A stretch of DNA of 64,000 nt from Chrysomallon squamiferum (GCA_012295275.1 CM022678.1:10403499-10467498), one strand, 5' to 3'; shown: positions 1 through 14,477, counted from the stretch's first letter. Translations and numbers: made by a program. Notes: generated by a model not told the origin, from the letters alone.

Positions 1-461
<461 letters not shown>

Positions 462-494
462 TTGATGATGATGATGAAAATGAAGATGACGATG

Positions 495-549
<55 letters not shown>

Positions 550-680
550 TAATAATAATAATAATTATTATTATTATAATAATAATATTAATAATCGTAA
601 TAATAATAATAACAATAACAATAATAATAAAAATAATAACTGTAATGACAACAATAATAATAATAGTAATAGCAACAGGT
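462..680. repeat. (AAT)n with (GAT)n and AAC variants
   Basis: About 215 bp of triplet repeat. Confidence 0.98.
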
Positions 681-700
681 AATTAACCTTGTCGTTGACT

Positions 701-1628
701 TTCAAACTTTCGTATTTTCATATGAGGTTGTGGTTTCATATGAGGTTGTGAGGTTGTTATCAACCCACCCATTGCCTACTAGGTTTACTAAAGAGACCCG
801 CCCTTTGGTCATAGATGCTTATAAAGTTTGTCTGCGACAAATCCCGACCCTCCTACATTGGTCACAAATTTCCCTACCCTTTGGTTTTGTTCATAAAGTT
901 TAACTCTTACGGGAGTGCTGTAAAGTTTTGTTTGCATGTTTTATTCACTTACTCCTCAAAACACTGAGTAAATTTCATCATCAAGTAGATTAAAATAATC
1001 AACAGCAGCTTCTTGTCCTCCATTTTAGACCTTTTCAAGCTTTGCTTCTGCAGAGGATAAAAAATCTAAAAAGACCGACGTCAGAGAAAAATAAATTAAA
1101 ACTGAATTTTATTACGATAATCAAAAAGTTTAATATCACAGACAGAGATTACTATTAATAATAATAATAATAATAATAAATCTAATCTTCAAAACATGTC
1201 AAGAATAAATATAAACACAGTCATATCCTGCCCTCAGTCTTTAGTTGTTACCTAGACGTCCACTTTTCCGTAAAACTGATGTAAATAACCTGCAATAAAA
1301 AATAACCATCGTTAAACATCGTTTTTTTATTTTTATTTTTTCTATAAGCATACTTTTGAGTCATATTCAGGATAATGAATACAGTTAACGAAACGTCGTC
1401 ATTTAACGTTGTGAATTTCCCTGATTTATTATGACCTAGGTGGCGTTGCTGACGGACATAACGTCGGATGTAATTTTTAATCTAGAAAAATGGCTTAAGA
1501 CGAATAGGCCGAAATGGTTTAGAGAAGGGTTTTACTGTAACTATAATATACTAAAAGGTAGAAGTTGAAAAGAGTTGCCTCCCTTAGACCATGAGATGTT
1601 CCTAGGGTTTACGTTAACCCAGTGGCTT
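701..1628. other. Intergenic, no gene recognised
   Basis: Non-repetitive in look. Contains a tandem catatgaggttgtg pair (719-751), two diverged copies of ccctttggt..ataaagttt (about 801-826 and 876-902) and a short (AAT)n at 1154. Confidence 0.6.
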
Positions 1629-2206
1629 TCAACCTTTTTTTGCCAACGGCACACCTTGGAACACATGAAAAAATAACGGCACAAACTGGCTAAATATACA
1701 TGAAAAATATTTGAATTTTGGCAAGTCATAGACAGTATACAACTGTAAGTCAAGTTCAATGTTGCAAGAATGGTTTATGAAAGGATCTCTAATCCAAGCA
1801 TACCTTTCTAATTTTAATGACGGAAAGTAATTGTTGATGCTTTCGTCCAGGGCTGTCAGATGAGTAAACACAATAGGGATCATTTCTCTAATGCAGGTAG
1901 AACGCAATAAAGGGAACATATCAAGATTGCCAGTGATTGCTCTTTTTTTCCAAATCACAATTTTCTTTTTGAGGGCAACTAACTCGTCTGTTGAAGTGAG
2001 AATATTTTCGTTTTTACCTTGCCTACTACTGTTTGTTTTACTTAGTTCACTAAATATTTCTGTCAGGTATTCCATTTTAGACATTAAAAATTCGCATCTA
2101 AGGTATTCACAGAATTTCTGCTGCTTGTCCTCGATAAAAATGATAATAATTCCTTGTGCAGTTCGTGAACACGATTTAGTACTTTGCCTTTCGACAGCCA
2201 GTGAAC

Positions 2207-2215
<9 letters not shown>
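1629..2215 (-). pseudogene. Decayed hAT-type (ZBED5/FAM200-like) transposase fragment
   Basis: One frame reads HWLSKGKVLNRVHELHKELL; a second reads FCEYLRCEFLMSKMEYLTEI and then FSELSKTNSSRQGKNENILT, KKKIVIWKKRAITGNLDMFP and YFPSLKLERYAWIRDPF. This order (LSRGKVLxRVxELRxEL, LADIFxxLNxLNxxLQGxxxNI, KKLxLWKxR, FPxL) is typical of domesticated and mobile hAT transposases of the ZBED5/FAM200/SCAND3 group. A frameshift lies at about 2130-2150, the 5' part is cut off by (TA)n/(CA)n, and the 3' end decays after about 1765. No introns, so a dead mobile-element remnant. Confidence 0.72.
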
Positions 2216-2242
<27 letters not shown>

Positions 2243-2465
2243 ACACACACATACACACACGCGCACACACACACACATGAGTGTACGGGGTGTGCCTGTG
2301 TGTGTATCACTTTATATGTCTCTCTATCCTCTATTCTGTCTATCTATCTATCTGTCTGCCTGTCTATCTATCTATCTGTCTGTCTGTCTGTCTGTCTGTC
2401 TACTTCTATCTATCACTCTCTCTATCGTTCGTGCATTACAACTATTATGTAACATGTACATTTCA
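2207..2465. repeat. (TA)n-(CA)n and (TCTA)n/(TGTC)n block
   Basis: Composite microsatellite that interrupts the hAT fragment at its 5' end. Confidence 0.95.
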
Positions 2466-2469
2466 TTGT

Positions 2470-2667
2470 AATCAGCGAGCTTGATATTCGTACGGGTGCT
2501 GGGAAAGCACAGATGGATGTAGTGACTTAATTTCTGGGCCGCGCATAGACTGGTTGCAGTTTCCAGTCTTGCTTCCCGTTCTCTGTTCCGCTGAACGGAC
2601 ACATGCTTGGACCTTGTCCATACAGGGACTGGGCGGTCTGATTAAATAAATAAATAAATAAATAAAT
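2470..2667 (+). mobile_element. Possible retroelement 3' end with (AAAT)n tail
   Basis: About 170 bp of non-AT-rich sequence (for example gggctgggcc-type GC content around 2535 and gactgggcggtctg at 2627) ends abruptly in seven AAAT units. This is the usual look of a SINE or LINE 3' terminus. No coding or tRNA-like head recognised. Confidence 0.3.
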
Positions 2668-3965
2668 ACCACTTTACCTGTTTTGGATAGGCGCCGGCTG
2701 TACAATTATCACTTTGTCAATGTAAATTTCATCTACTTCAGTCATGTGTAAATATCATCTCTATCAAATTATATGCAAATTTCTCACTACACTATCCTTT
2801 TCTATTTCAATGAAAAATAAAAAAAAAACAAAAAAACACAAAAAAAAAAAAAAAAACACAATAAAAAATAAAAATTCTCCAATTAATCATTAAAAAAAAA
2901 AAAAAAAAAAAAATGAAAAGAAAAAAAAAGGAATATAAAAATGTTAAATGACATCATGCCTGTCACTTCTGGTGTGTTTTTACCTCGAATAAGGCTGTGA
3001 ACGGATAAAGTTTATCAGTGTAAATGATGATAAAAATTTACTAATAATTAGCTGAAATATGCATGCATACATACATACATACATAATCTTTTAAAATAAC
3101 CAGATGCTGCTGACATCAACACACTGATAGATATAGACATAAAACTGGAATGGAAATGTAATCACTTTTTATGACAGTTAATATGACAAAAAACAAAATA
3201 TATATATATACATATATATATGTCGACTGGTTTATATAACTTTTATGTTAACTTCATCGATATATTTCCAGATAAAGTGGATTTAAATAGCTGGTCGATT
3301 TCTGTTTATACATATTGAAATAAATATACATTATAAATATAGATATAGTTGTGCTCCAAAAACTCGATAATTCATTTATAACAGAAATGAAATTTTTCAA
3401 GCAATATAAATATGCATTCTGATGTTAACTGCAATAAATCCTTTAGTCATCTTTTTCTTTTAAATATTTCAATGAGAGCGAGACATAGGTTGTCATATAG
3501 CTATATACATACGTACGTACGTACGTATCTACATACCTCGATGCACAGATACATACCTACATGCATACGTACAAGACAGACAGAGAGATGATATACGGAT
3601 ATGCACAGAAACAATTAAACAGCCAGACCTGTAGATCATAATTAATTAAAATAGAAAGTGTTGTGTTCACTATAATTCAATTTCTTTTCTTTTTTTGAAT
3701 AGTTATCTGCGTGTATTTTCGTTATTTAAATACTTTTCACATTATTAACATGTTTTATTACTTGCCTAATACATATAAACTGTTATTAACTAAACCACAG
3801 AGACAGAACTGTCAAATCAGCATTTATTTATTCATCTGACGAAACTGTAAAATTTCCACTAAACTAGAGGTAGGAATTCTGAAAAACTAAATTTAAAGAT
3901 TTATAATGTTAGTCACAAACTATAGAAACCGTATAATTTTGTTTAAGTACATAATAAAGGTAAAA
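2668..3965. other. Intergenic, A-rich, no gene seen
   Basis: Interrupted poly(A) at 2815-2930, short (CATA)n at 3060 and (TACG)n at 3508. Nothing else recognised. Confidence 0.6.
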
Positions 3966-4310
3966 TCCTGGTTCAAATATACCAGACAAAGAATGACTGG
4001 TTCAGATCTATCAGACAAAGTATGACTGGTTCAAATCTATCAAAGTATGACCCTGGTTCAAATATATCAGTATGAACTTAGTTAAAATCTAGCAGACAAA
4101 GTCAGACCCTGGTTCAAATCTATCAAAGTATGACGCTGGTTCAAATTTATCAGACTAAGTCAGACCCTGGTTCAAATCTATGAGTTAAAGTATGACTCTG
4201 GTTCAAATCTAGCAGACAAACTATGACCCTCGTTCAAATCTATCAGATAAAGTCTGTGACTGGATTAAATACTACCCGAAAAAGTAAACCTCTGGTCTAC
4301 AAGACAAAGC
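3966..4310. repeat. 27-34 bp minisatellite, about 11 units
   Basis: Degenerate units of the type gaccctggttcaaatctatc plus agacaaagtat. The ggttcaaatc core resembles a tRNA B-box, but no tRNA fold is present. Confidence 0.85.
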
Positions 4311-5505
4311 AAAACCATGACCCAACTCGGTAACAGAGACATGGATAGATCTACCACAAAACAATTAAAATTTCCGGGGAAAACATGAAAAACAAATAGA
4401 ATTATCCGAAAAATAATAACGAAAAACAAGTCGAAATTTCAGAAAAAAGAAAAAAAAAATTGAAAACCAAGCTGAAACTTAATCAATGTAAAACACAAAA
4501 CACGACAATAATGTAAGCAGAAAATGATATCAGCAGAGCAGATGACGCCTTAACAACCGCAACTGTATGTGCAAACAGGATATAAAAACCGTTTAGACGA
4601 CATTTTTGAACATCCACAGTGACAACAAATCGCCATGACACCAATGACACACGAACAATGCGAGCTAGCTATGGTTATGGCACTGGCGGGTGATACCCAT
4701 GTCTTTATCACAAGAACCTATACAACACATACAACCTCCATCCAATCAACGTAATCTGACAAACGTTACGTAGTCCTCGTGACGTCATCAGACAGTATAT
4801 ACATATAGTTACTTGATTAGATACACGTCGTTACATACGCAGATAGATACACATATTTACGTAGACGGATAGATAGATACAAATATTTAAAAATACAGAT
4901 ATGTAGATATAATAAGAACAATAGATAAATTATATTAAAGAGTTGTTTAGCGTAAATAAACTGACTGTACAGTTTGTTGTTGCGTTGTTGTTGGGGTTTT
5001 TTTGGTGGTGGGATGTTGCTTATTTGTTGTTTATTTTGTCTTTTGTTTTGTTTTTGTTTTTTTAGTTTTTGTTGTTGGTGTTTTATTTATTTTTTGTATT
5101 ATTTGTGTGTGGGTTGTAAGTAAATACAGGAAACAGCTTGCTATTTTCTACAACGATTTATTGACAGAATTTTTGTTTTATATGCACTGACATCTGTTGC
5201 ATAATAAAGTTTGTCAAGAAACAGAACCTTTAAAAACGGGCATAGATTGTATAAGAATGGATATTTCTTATAGGACGAAAGGCACTTTTTTTTCAAATTT
5301 AATTAATTAGGAATAATTATTTATTTGAAAATAAAGAACAAATGTGTGGAAGGAGTGAAAGGAACAGCCGCTCTTCAATTACGAGACTGTAATCGAAGCA
5401 ACAATCAAAAACAGTCTTGGAAAATGTAAACAAGAAAATATGACTGTTAGAAGAAACATATTTTATAAATAACTGTATCATTTTATTGTAATACATCATT
5501 ATTAG
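4311..5505. other. Intergenic, no gene recognised
   Basis: Unique-looking AT-rich sequence. The T/G-rich open frame at 5002-5190 is low complexity. Confidence 0.6.
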
Positions 5506-5506
5506 C

Positions 5507-5544
<38 letters not shown>

Positions 5545-6036
5545 GCAAGATGATATTTAAGTTTCCTATTTTGTGTTGAACAATGACAAAATGGTTATTC
5601 ATTCGTAAAATCTAATTGTTCACATTAGCTCCACACACATGGACACACAAACATTTACCTACACACAAACATTATATCGGTTTAATTATATTTCTGTCAA
5701 AAAGGTATTAGTTGTGATATCACTGATAAATGTAATAAATAAGATTTAAAATATCACTTTACCATTAACGAAAGCATGATAAAGCTGTTCAAGTACGTGT
5801 GTGTGTATGTGTGTGTTGGAGTGTGTATGCATGCGCACTGTTATAGATAAGAATAGCTATAAGCAGTATATGTACTTAAAAAAATTATTTTTTTTTTTTT
5901 TTTTTTTTTTAGTGTTTTTGTTGATGATGATGCTGACAGTGTTGTTTTCTGATTCTTGTTCATCTTCTCGTTGTTTTCTAGGTGTATCACACTGGTTTAT
6001 CCGGTTTGCACCAATATTTTATTCTTAATTTAGAGT
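5506..6036. other. Intergenic with (AAT)n at 5506-5544 and poly(T) near 5890
   Basis: Simple repeats and otherwise unremarkable sequence. No coding signal. Confidence 0.6.
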
Positions 6037-6164
6037 ACAGTGGTACCTGTCTTTAGCGGCCACCTACGATGTACGGACACTTTTCCGAGTCAAGACTGTT
6101 TTTCAGTTAATATGCCCTTAGAACAACGGACACCTAGTGAATGCAGACATCATTTTTTTTTTTA

Positions 6165-6214
<50 letters not shown>

Positions 6215-6240
6215 CACTGCTAAAGCGGACAGTCATACCG
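6037..6240 (+). mobile_element. Possible pogo/Tigger-like terminal fragment, interrupted by (ATT)n
   Basis: TA-CAGTGGTACCTGTCTTTAGCGG followed by ggacacttttccgagtc resembles the start of pogo-group terminal inverted repeats (CAGT..CCTC.. AAGCGGACACT). Further GCGGACA and tagcggact phrases occur at 6225 and 6446. The matching right terminus is not clear. Confidence 0.3.
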
Positions 6241-7260
6241 ATTTGGATTTGTTTTCTCAGCTTGTGTACAATACTTTTAAAGATGGCGTCGCCCATTTTG
6301 TCGAATCAGAAAAGCACACGAAACTGCAATCTCCAAACGCTTGCCCGCCAAACCGTGCAAGTTCAGATCATTTGATAAACAATTCTGATAATTCAAACCT
6401 TAAAGATCATTCCATGCGTATCTATGTTTTATAAACTCCGAGTCTTAGCGGACTTTCGAGATAGAAAATAATGTGTGTGGCTAGCACCAATCTCAGCTCT
6501 ATTTCGGTTTCAAAGACAATATTTTAAAAAATAGATATACCATATTCATATTATGCGTTTTACGGTTGAAAAATAAGTTTATCTACATCCGTGTATGAAC
6601 TCGATATATTATTTGCAATTGTGTTTTAGAGAAAGCTGTAATGCTTGTTATGTTTGTTTGGGTACTGGTGTGATGGATATAAATAAAGCCTGTAAATTTG
6701 TTTTTTAGGAGGACATCTGCAATCTAAGTCTGACTGGATTTTTGTTTATAATAAAAAAAGAACTGTACAATAAAACTGTACAATTTAAGAAATTTCGATT
6801 TCATACAATGTATTATTGGGGAGTGCAGTTCTACTATTTCCAAAAGTAAAACAAGCAAGAACAAAAATAAAAGACCGATTTATTTTAAATGCAATCGTTA
6901 AAACGTGTTGCCTTTGTAACGTAACTACACATCAATACAGTTTATTACCTCTATATTCAAATTTGAAATTTTATACTGGTACAAAAATTAATAAGGCAAG
7001 AAAGAAAAACAAAGATAGTTCCCGTGTTTTACATAGAAAATAACTGGGTTTATAGCCAGGTACCACAGATAATGTAAAAAAATAAGTCTTAAATGATAGC
7101 GATTCAGAAAAATGACAACAAATATCAATATTTTCTTTCTACAAATTATGTTGATCATACATAGGAAATTATGACATATAAAGGCAACAGGTGGTTTGTA
7201 AAATGATATTATGTGGACCGGTTTGTGTTTATCTTTCTATAGAGATAAATTAAATGAGTT
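6241..7260. other. Intergenic, no gene recognised
   Basis: Could hold the internal part of the possible pogo-like element up to about 6460. Beyond that, nothing recognised. Confidence 0.5.
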
Positions 7261-7465
7261 CATACATACATACATACATACATACATATACACACACACA
7301 TACATACATACATAATTACATACATATACACACACACTCATATATATATATATATATACATATATACACATATACATACGTTACTTTTTGTATTTATCTT
7401 TGAGTTCATACATACACACATACATACATATATACATACATACATATATATATATATAAACAGTA
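7261..7465. repeat. (CATA)n, (CA)n and (TA)n composite
   Basis: Alternating tetra- and dinucleotide tracts over about 200 bp. Confidence 0.95.
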
Positions 7466-7939
7466 TGTATATAAAGGAACGAATCAGTCATTGTGGCATT
7501 ATAAAAGATACAATAATAGCCAATGAATTTTAGAAATAATTTAATATTGTCAAACAATAACAAAGTCTTTTGTACGTTAGCTTAACAACATCAGAGTTAA
7601 CAAACAGGATGTCCACCAAGGAAAATATCCATTACCTGTGTTAATAAATTTCAGTGAATCTAGACATGATTGCAAGACATGACGCGAATAAAACCTGCCT
7701 GGGTAACGATCACAAGTCAGATAGTTCAATAAGTATATTAGCACATTAATGTAATTTACGTATTTATGTAATTTACATATTTATATAATTTACATATTAA
7801 TGTCATAATAAAAATGTCATTTATCTTTCTTTGTATGCAACGCTCTCTATTTCATAAATAAATATGCACTTTCAAACGAATGTAAATACACATACATACA
7901 TAAATACACGAAGAGGCAAATACGCATACACATACGCAC

Positions 7940-7977
<38 letters not shown>

Positions 7978-8187
7978 CGGCAAACATACAGGCAAACACA
8001 AACCAGATATTACACATTAATATAAAATGTAAAAAAAAAAAACATCATCCATTCGTCCGTAAATCCTTCAACAATTCACGTCCCTGTTGTTATTGTTGTT
8101 TTTGGCTCGTCTTCTGTCGATGGTCTAAACACAGACAGCATTGTAATTTCTAAGAAAATGTCTCCCGTAACAAAATACAGATTTGTT
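7466..8187. other. GALNT 3' flank, probable 3' UTR
   Basis: Downstream of the GALNT stop (minus strand). Holds a (CA)n tract at 7942-7974 and no open frame. No convincing poly(A) signal was pinned down. Confidence 0.5.
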
Positions 8188-8307
8188 TCACGTTATCCAA
8201 GACCACATTTGCATTTTATTTCCGTTGCAGTCACGGAGTCTTAAAGCAGATGTTCCTGCTACCGCCTCCAGACACTTGTTCCTTGAGCTGAAGTAAATCG
8301 TTTTGTT
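8188..8307 (-). CDS. GALNT: GALNT last coding exon, lectin domain part 3 and stop
   Basis: A 40-codon exon too short to stand out as an open frame. The acceptor tgtctgtttcag is followed in phase 0 by [18 protein letters not shown], then [14 protein letters not shown] and a TGA at 8188-8190. KCLEA and RDCN..QMW complete the last ricin-B repeat. Confidence 0.9.
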   Translation of the reverse strand, partial: NKTIYFSSRNKCLEAVAGTSALRLRDCNGNKMQMWSWIT

Positions 8308-9873
8308 CTGAAACAGACACGTCGACGACACATGATCAGCTCTTGCTTCTTAGATTCTTTGTTACGGCTAGATTAGTTTTATCACTATTGGTTTAACTTG
8401 ATGGATGATGGTGATAAATAGAACATCATTATCTACGAGTTAATTTTTGACATGCGATTAACTTGACGTAAAGTAATGATTTGTATAAATAGATTTAGTA
8501 TCTAATGTCTTAATTTGTGACGTATAAAGGTGATTTTTGTCAAACAGATTGTCACATCTGTATCAAAGTTAGAAATATATTATACCAACATATATATAGT
8601 GGTGTATATAAATACTTATTAACATCGAAATTAAAAGTGATCAGTGTAAAAAAACACAAATATTGTTACATTACAGTTAAATACGTTGAATAATATCCCA
8701 TGGTAGTCAAAATATAATGTTTTATATACATATATTTCGTTGACTGAATGAAACGTGAACATATGCCTATTTAAACTGATTAATAATTAAGCCTATGGGG
8801 GGGTTTCTATGAATAATATTTTATTACTATACATAATAACTATAAAGAATTGTTTAAAATTTTAAACACGGGAGGTTTTTCGAAGCATGAATTTGCAGAG
8901 AAATAATTAACAACAAAAAGTGAATAAACAAAAATACAAACAAACAACAATAAATAAATAAATAAATAACAAATAAAACAAAGAAACAAATTAAATAAAA
9001 CAAAACAAAACAAAACAAAACAAAACAAAATAAAGTAAAATAAAATAAAATAAAATAAACAAAACCTTTCCAAAATAACTATATATTATTATTACAAACA
9101 GTAAAGAAATTACCGTACTTACTTCTGTATATGTGAAGTTCTGATTGCCGCCCATCTGATGACAAGAAAACATAATAATTGTATCATCGGATCCATCGCC
9201 GGCATCAAGACAATGTACAAACTGACGTATTTCTGGTATTTTGTCCATGAAATACCAGATCTGAAAATAAAATTCATTCATTCATACATTTATCTACGGA
9301 ACAAATTTAGTTTCATAATTATAAACTTTATTTAAATTCTTTATCGAAATATCTGTGTGTCTAACTAGTCCTAGTATACTCTGACGAGAAGAACTAAGAT
9401 GGTAATTTGTATGGATATCGCTGGTTCTGCGTCAGAGATAAATTTTTGGCAATTTCAGTCGATTACTGAGAGGACCCCCTCAAGTGCGTGGCCCTGCAAA
9501 GCCATCACGTGTTAATCAGCTGACCGTTACGTCATGGAATCAGCCTGAATCCATGACGTAACGGTCAGCTGATTAACACGTGACAGCTTTGCAGCGTCAC
9601 GCACTTGAGGGGTGCTCTCAATAATCGAAGATTTCAGACTCGATGATTTTATGAAAGCAGTCTCCGATTCCTACGATACTTATTACTGTACTTTTTATGG
9701 TGTATCAGCGAACTCGAAACTGAACGATCTAAAGCAATCTAGAGACAAAGAAAAGTGTAATTGCTGGAATCGTTGCCAAAACTATATGGAAAGAATTAGC
9801 AAAAAAACAACGGTTAATACCTGTCCATCCAAATGGATACCGGGCTAGTATATATATATATATATATATATTC

Positions 9874-9930
<57 letters not shown>

Positions 9931-10131
9931 CGATGAAATAGCAAACGTCAGCTGATTGGAGAATACAGAAAATGTTATATGTCACCTGATTGGTTGAATT
10001 TTCTACACAAGGTCGCCACACTAGTTTTTTCTCCGAATCAGTATAGTCACCCATTGAATCAATACAGATTTTAGTATGACCGTCATTACGAATCTGAAAT
10101 TAAGAAATGAATAAATAAAATAAAATAAAAA

Positions 10132-10176
<45 letters not shown>

Positions 10177-12795
10177 CAACATCAAATTTATAATATTCAA
10201 ATCATCTGAATTCACTCATAAATTAAAATAAACGCGGAAATTGTGCACAGTCTTCAAAAACCCAGTATCTGGACTTGACCTCAGTATGTTTCATTTATAA
10301 ACACTGACAGCTTAATCATTTCTTCATCTAAAATATTTCCAAGATTATTTTACTTTAACTATTTTTTTTGTTTCTGTAGGTGATTAGAATTTACATATGA
10401 CGTGATTATCAATCTAGGGTTACCTGCCCTCGGAACTTTGCCATTGTAGGAATAAATGCGTTAGGGTAAATATTCTTAATATACCAGTCAAAGCTTTTAC
10501 ATTTGAGTCGCTTTCTGAGTTCCAGTCTGTCAGAAATATCTCCATAATTAGGCTGTAAACGGAAAAGTATGGTTAGTGTTAGATTTTATTTTAAATGATT
10601 GCTGAAATACAAAGATAATACATAACCAGTGATTATTATAGTTAATATTGGTTGTTTTTCTAATAGTTTCAGATTATGAATGATTCTTAACTGGGACAGT
10701 TTTTTTTTTTTTTTTTTTTGTATCTCGTTTTATTGTTGTTGTTGTTGTTTTTGGGTGTTTTTTTTCGGTGGGGTGGTGTTTATTTGTTGTTGTTTTTTAG
10801 GGGTGGTTGTTGTTATTTTGGTGTTGTTTTTGGTTTTTTACTGAATTTGTTGTTTTTTTGGGGGTTTAACTATTTTTGTTAGATGTTGCTGAAGTAATAA
10901 TATTAGTAATAGAAATAGTACTAGTTGTTATTGCTGCTGTTGTTATAGTGTTATTAGTTGTAGGAATAGTCTTAGTAGTAGAAGCAGCAGCAACAGTAGC
11001 ATTTGAAATGGAACTTATAGTAGTAGTAGTAGTAGTATAGTGACAGTAGTAACAATGGTAGTAGTGGAACTGTAGTAGCAGTAGTAGTAGAATCATCAAC
11101 AGCAAATGTAGTACAATAGTAGTAGCAGTAGTAATACCCCGTGTTTTATTGTTGATGATGATGATGTTGTTGTTGATGATGCTATCAGATAAATTAGTAT
11201 GTTAAAAGAGATCAACTCACGATCGTGTTTAGTGTATCAAGATAAAGGTGTTTATATTCATCCAGCCACACCATGGCTACCCTGAGTGTATTTTTAACTA
11301 AACTGCCAGGAATATTGGAGTAGGGGGCGTGACTTCGGAACACGTGACCCACTATAGAACAGGGGATTATTTCCAAAGTTCCCCCACACATCCATATCTA
11401 AAAAAATAAAAACAAAAAATTATAATAATAATAATAAATATAATAATAATAATAATAATATAATATAATATAATAATAATAATAATAATAAAAAATAATA
11501 ATAATAATAATAATAAATAAAATATAATAACAATAATAAATAAATAAATAATAATAAAACCAATAAAAAAGATTCTTATTATTTGTTTTCCTTATAAACG
11601 AAAAATGTGTCTCATTGCTGAAAAGATTAGTCTTAAATGTCATCCTGTCTATTATTTTCTGCAACATCTGAACACAAGTTCAAAGAAACAAACAGCTATT
11701 ATTTAGGTTGATGGACAGAGAGAAGGAAAAACAGATATTTAGGCAATGCACATAGACAGATAGTGAGAAAACTAAAAATATATAAATATTCTAATTACTC
11801 GAAATGATATCTCCAAATTTTCTCCGCCCCAGATATCCATCTTGTCGTCATAAGTTCCGATGTGTTTGAAATAAGCTCTGTTGATTGAAAACAAACCGCC
11901 AGCCATCACAGGAGACCTGAAGAATGATGACAGTCACTTTAATTTAACAAACGATAAACTATCTAATACGTTTTATTTTATTATATCGTAACAGAAGATA
12001 TTTATGATTTAATACATCTTATCTTAAATTATAATAATAGAAAAGTATTTATAATTTAATGCATCTTATCTTACATAGAAAAATAGAAAATATTTAGCCA
12101 TTCAGTATATTTTGATTTTAACAGAAAAAAAAAAAATTTATAATAAAAATCACAAGATCAATTTTGTATTATTTTTGTATTGTTTTCATGAGCGAACTAT
12201 GAATTCTCTTTATAGAACTTGTGTCTTCGTGAATTAATTATGCACTGTTTTGTATTAATAATGTATTAATTTCATGAATGAATTATGTATTGATTTCATG
12301 AATGAATTTCTGGTCTTCATGAGTGAATCATATGTATATGTATTTTTATGAATGAATGATGTAGCTTTCATGAATTAATTATACAGTATTCATACTGATT
12401 TCATTAATGAAGTATATCCATTGTTTTCACGAATACATTATACACTGAATGAATATAATACTGTTTTCATGAATGAAATCTATTGTGTTCGTGAATGAAT
12501 TATACGTTACTTTCGCAAAGGTAACTTCTTTTTTTCGCAAATTAATTACCTATTGTTTTCATGAATGAAATATATTGTACGCAACGAATTATGCGCAGAT
12601 TTCTCAAATTAATTACATATTATTTTCGTATTAAGTCCACCTCTTGCTTCAGCAACAAAAATAAATAAGTATGTGTATTAATCTTTGAAATTCAGAAGTA
12701 AACAAAACAGACGGTAGAAAGTTATTTTCAAGCTATACGGACACACTCTGCAGGAGAATAGTTATATCATAAATGACTCATTTATTTTCTGATTC

Positions 12796-12844
<49 letters not shown>

Positions 12845-13189
12845 GAGTAATACTAATAATAATAATAGTAGTAGTAATAATAATAATAGTAGTAGTAGTA
12901 ATAATAAGAAGAAGAAGAAGAAGAAAAAGAATAACAGTAGTAGTAATTCACCCACTCACTCTAAAGGAAAAATGTCTGATTTACGTTTCGCCATTAATTC
13001 GGGTCTGGCAGCAGCCCAGCCAAACATCATTTTCCAGTCAAAGACGCCCACAAATATATTAGACAGGGGAGCGTCGCTCATTTTGAATGTGTTTTTGTTT
13101 ATGTCTGGAATAACAGGCCAAACCACGTGATTCCAGCCTTCGCTGATACGAGCCATTAATGGTTCCAACCAACCTGTGGGAGGGAGAAA

Positions 13190-13236
<47 letters not shown>

Positions 13237-14477
13237 CAACAACAACAACAACAATAACAACAACAACAATAATAATAAGAACAATAATAATGATGATGAT
13301 GATGATGATGATAATAATTTAATAATGATTTAACAACAATTATAATAACAATAACAATAATAATAATGATAATAATAATAATTGTAATAATGATAGTAAC
13401 AACAACAACAACAATAATAATAATAACAACAACAATAAATTAAACAATAAATAATTTTAAAATAAATAACAAAATATACAGAAACAAAAACTTATTACAA
13501 TATCTTTTTTAACAGTAATTATTTAAAAAATACAAATTAAATTTACATAATTAATTATATAGTAATAATAAAATCTAGATACGTTATTGAATCTGCTGCC
13601 ACTAAAACAGCGTTAAAAGAACAATTTTATTAATTTGCTTTTCTGTATTAAAATGCTAAAAATGTCATTGCACCTGTCGATATTAAACTGACAAATTACC
13701 TTGGAATTAATCAAAACAGATGACCCTGGTTTATTTTGGTAGTGTAAAACAATACATAATTTCATGTCTAAAATAATACGAAATAATTCTCAGATTAACA
13801 TTTTCACTGATAGAAAAAATGTGTGGGTGTCAAAATATAACCAGTATATATGACATTATCATACTGCACTGAACCCAGTATCAGTTCCACAACATAGAAT
13901 TAATAAAAATGCGAGGAATAATTTGTCATTATTTTACATAATAAATTTAACAAAAAAGATTGATTCCAAATAAAAAATTGCAGACGTGAAAGATTAATTC
14001 CAAATAAAAAATTGCAGACGTGAAAGATTAATTCCGAATAAAATATTTCAGGCGTGGATTTGAAGTGATCAATGAAACTTCTTTAATAAATTACCTTCGT
14101 TACATTCACAGTGAGAATCCAAAAACGTGAGCGTCTGCCCTGTGGCAGCCTCGTACCCGTACAGACGTCCACGTATCAGTCCCTGACGTCTGTCAGTCCT
14201 GATTATCTTTACTGGTACAGGAAGTCTGGCAACGTGATCTTCTAATGGTGCCTTTAAATATCCTGCAAACAGCAAATACTGATAATTAAAGAGCCATGAA
14301 TATTTTATACCAAAACTGATATAATAATAATAATAATAATAATAATTTTTGAAAATAATGATAAATAAAAAATCACATTTCTTCTACAAAAATAATTTAC
14401 TTTTAATATAATACAGTGAATGTTTTTTTTATGAAGCTGCTCTACCATAATTACTAATAGCATAATGTCAAAATAAA

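Noticed and set aside
462-686. 74-aa open frame of mostly Ile
   Set aside because: Translation of (AAT)n only.
3966-4310. tRNA genes suggested by repeated GGTTCAAATC
   Set aside because: No acceptor stem, D-arm or anticodon loop can be drawn; the motif belongs to a minisatellite unit.
5002-5190. 62-aa hydrophobic frame
   Set aside because: Translation of a T/G-rich low-complexity tract.
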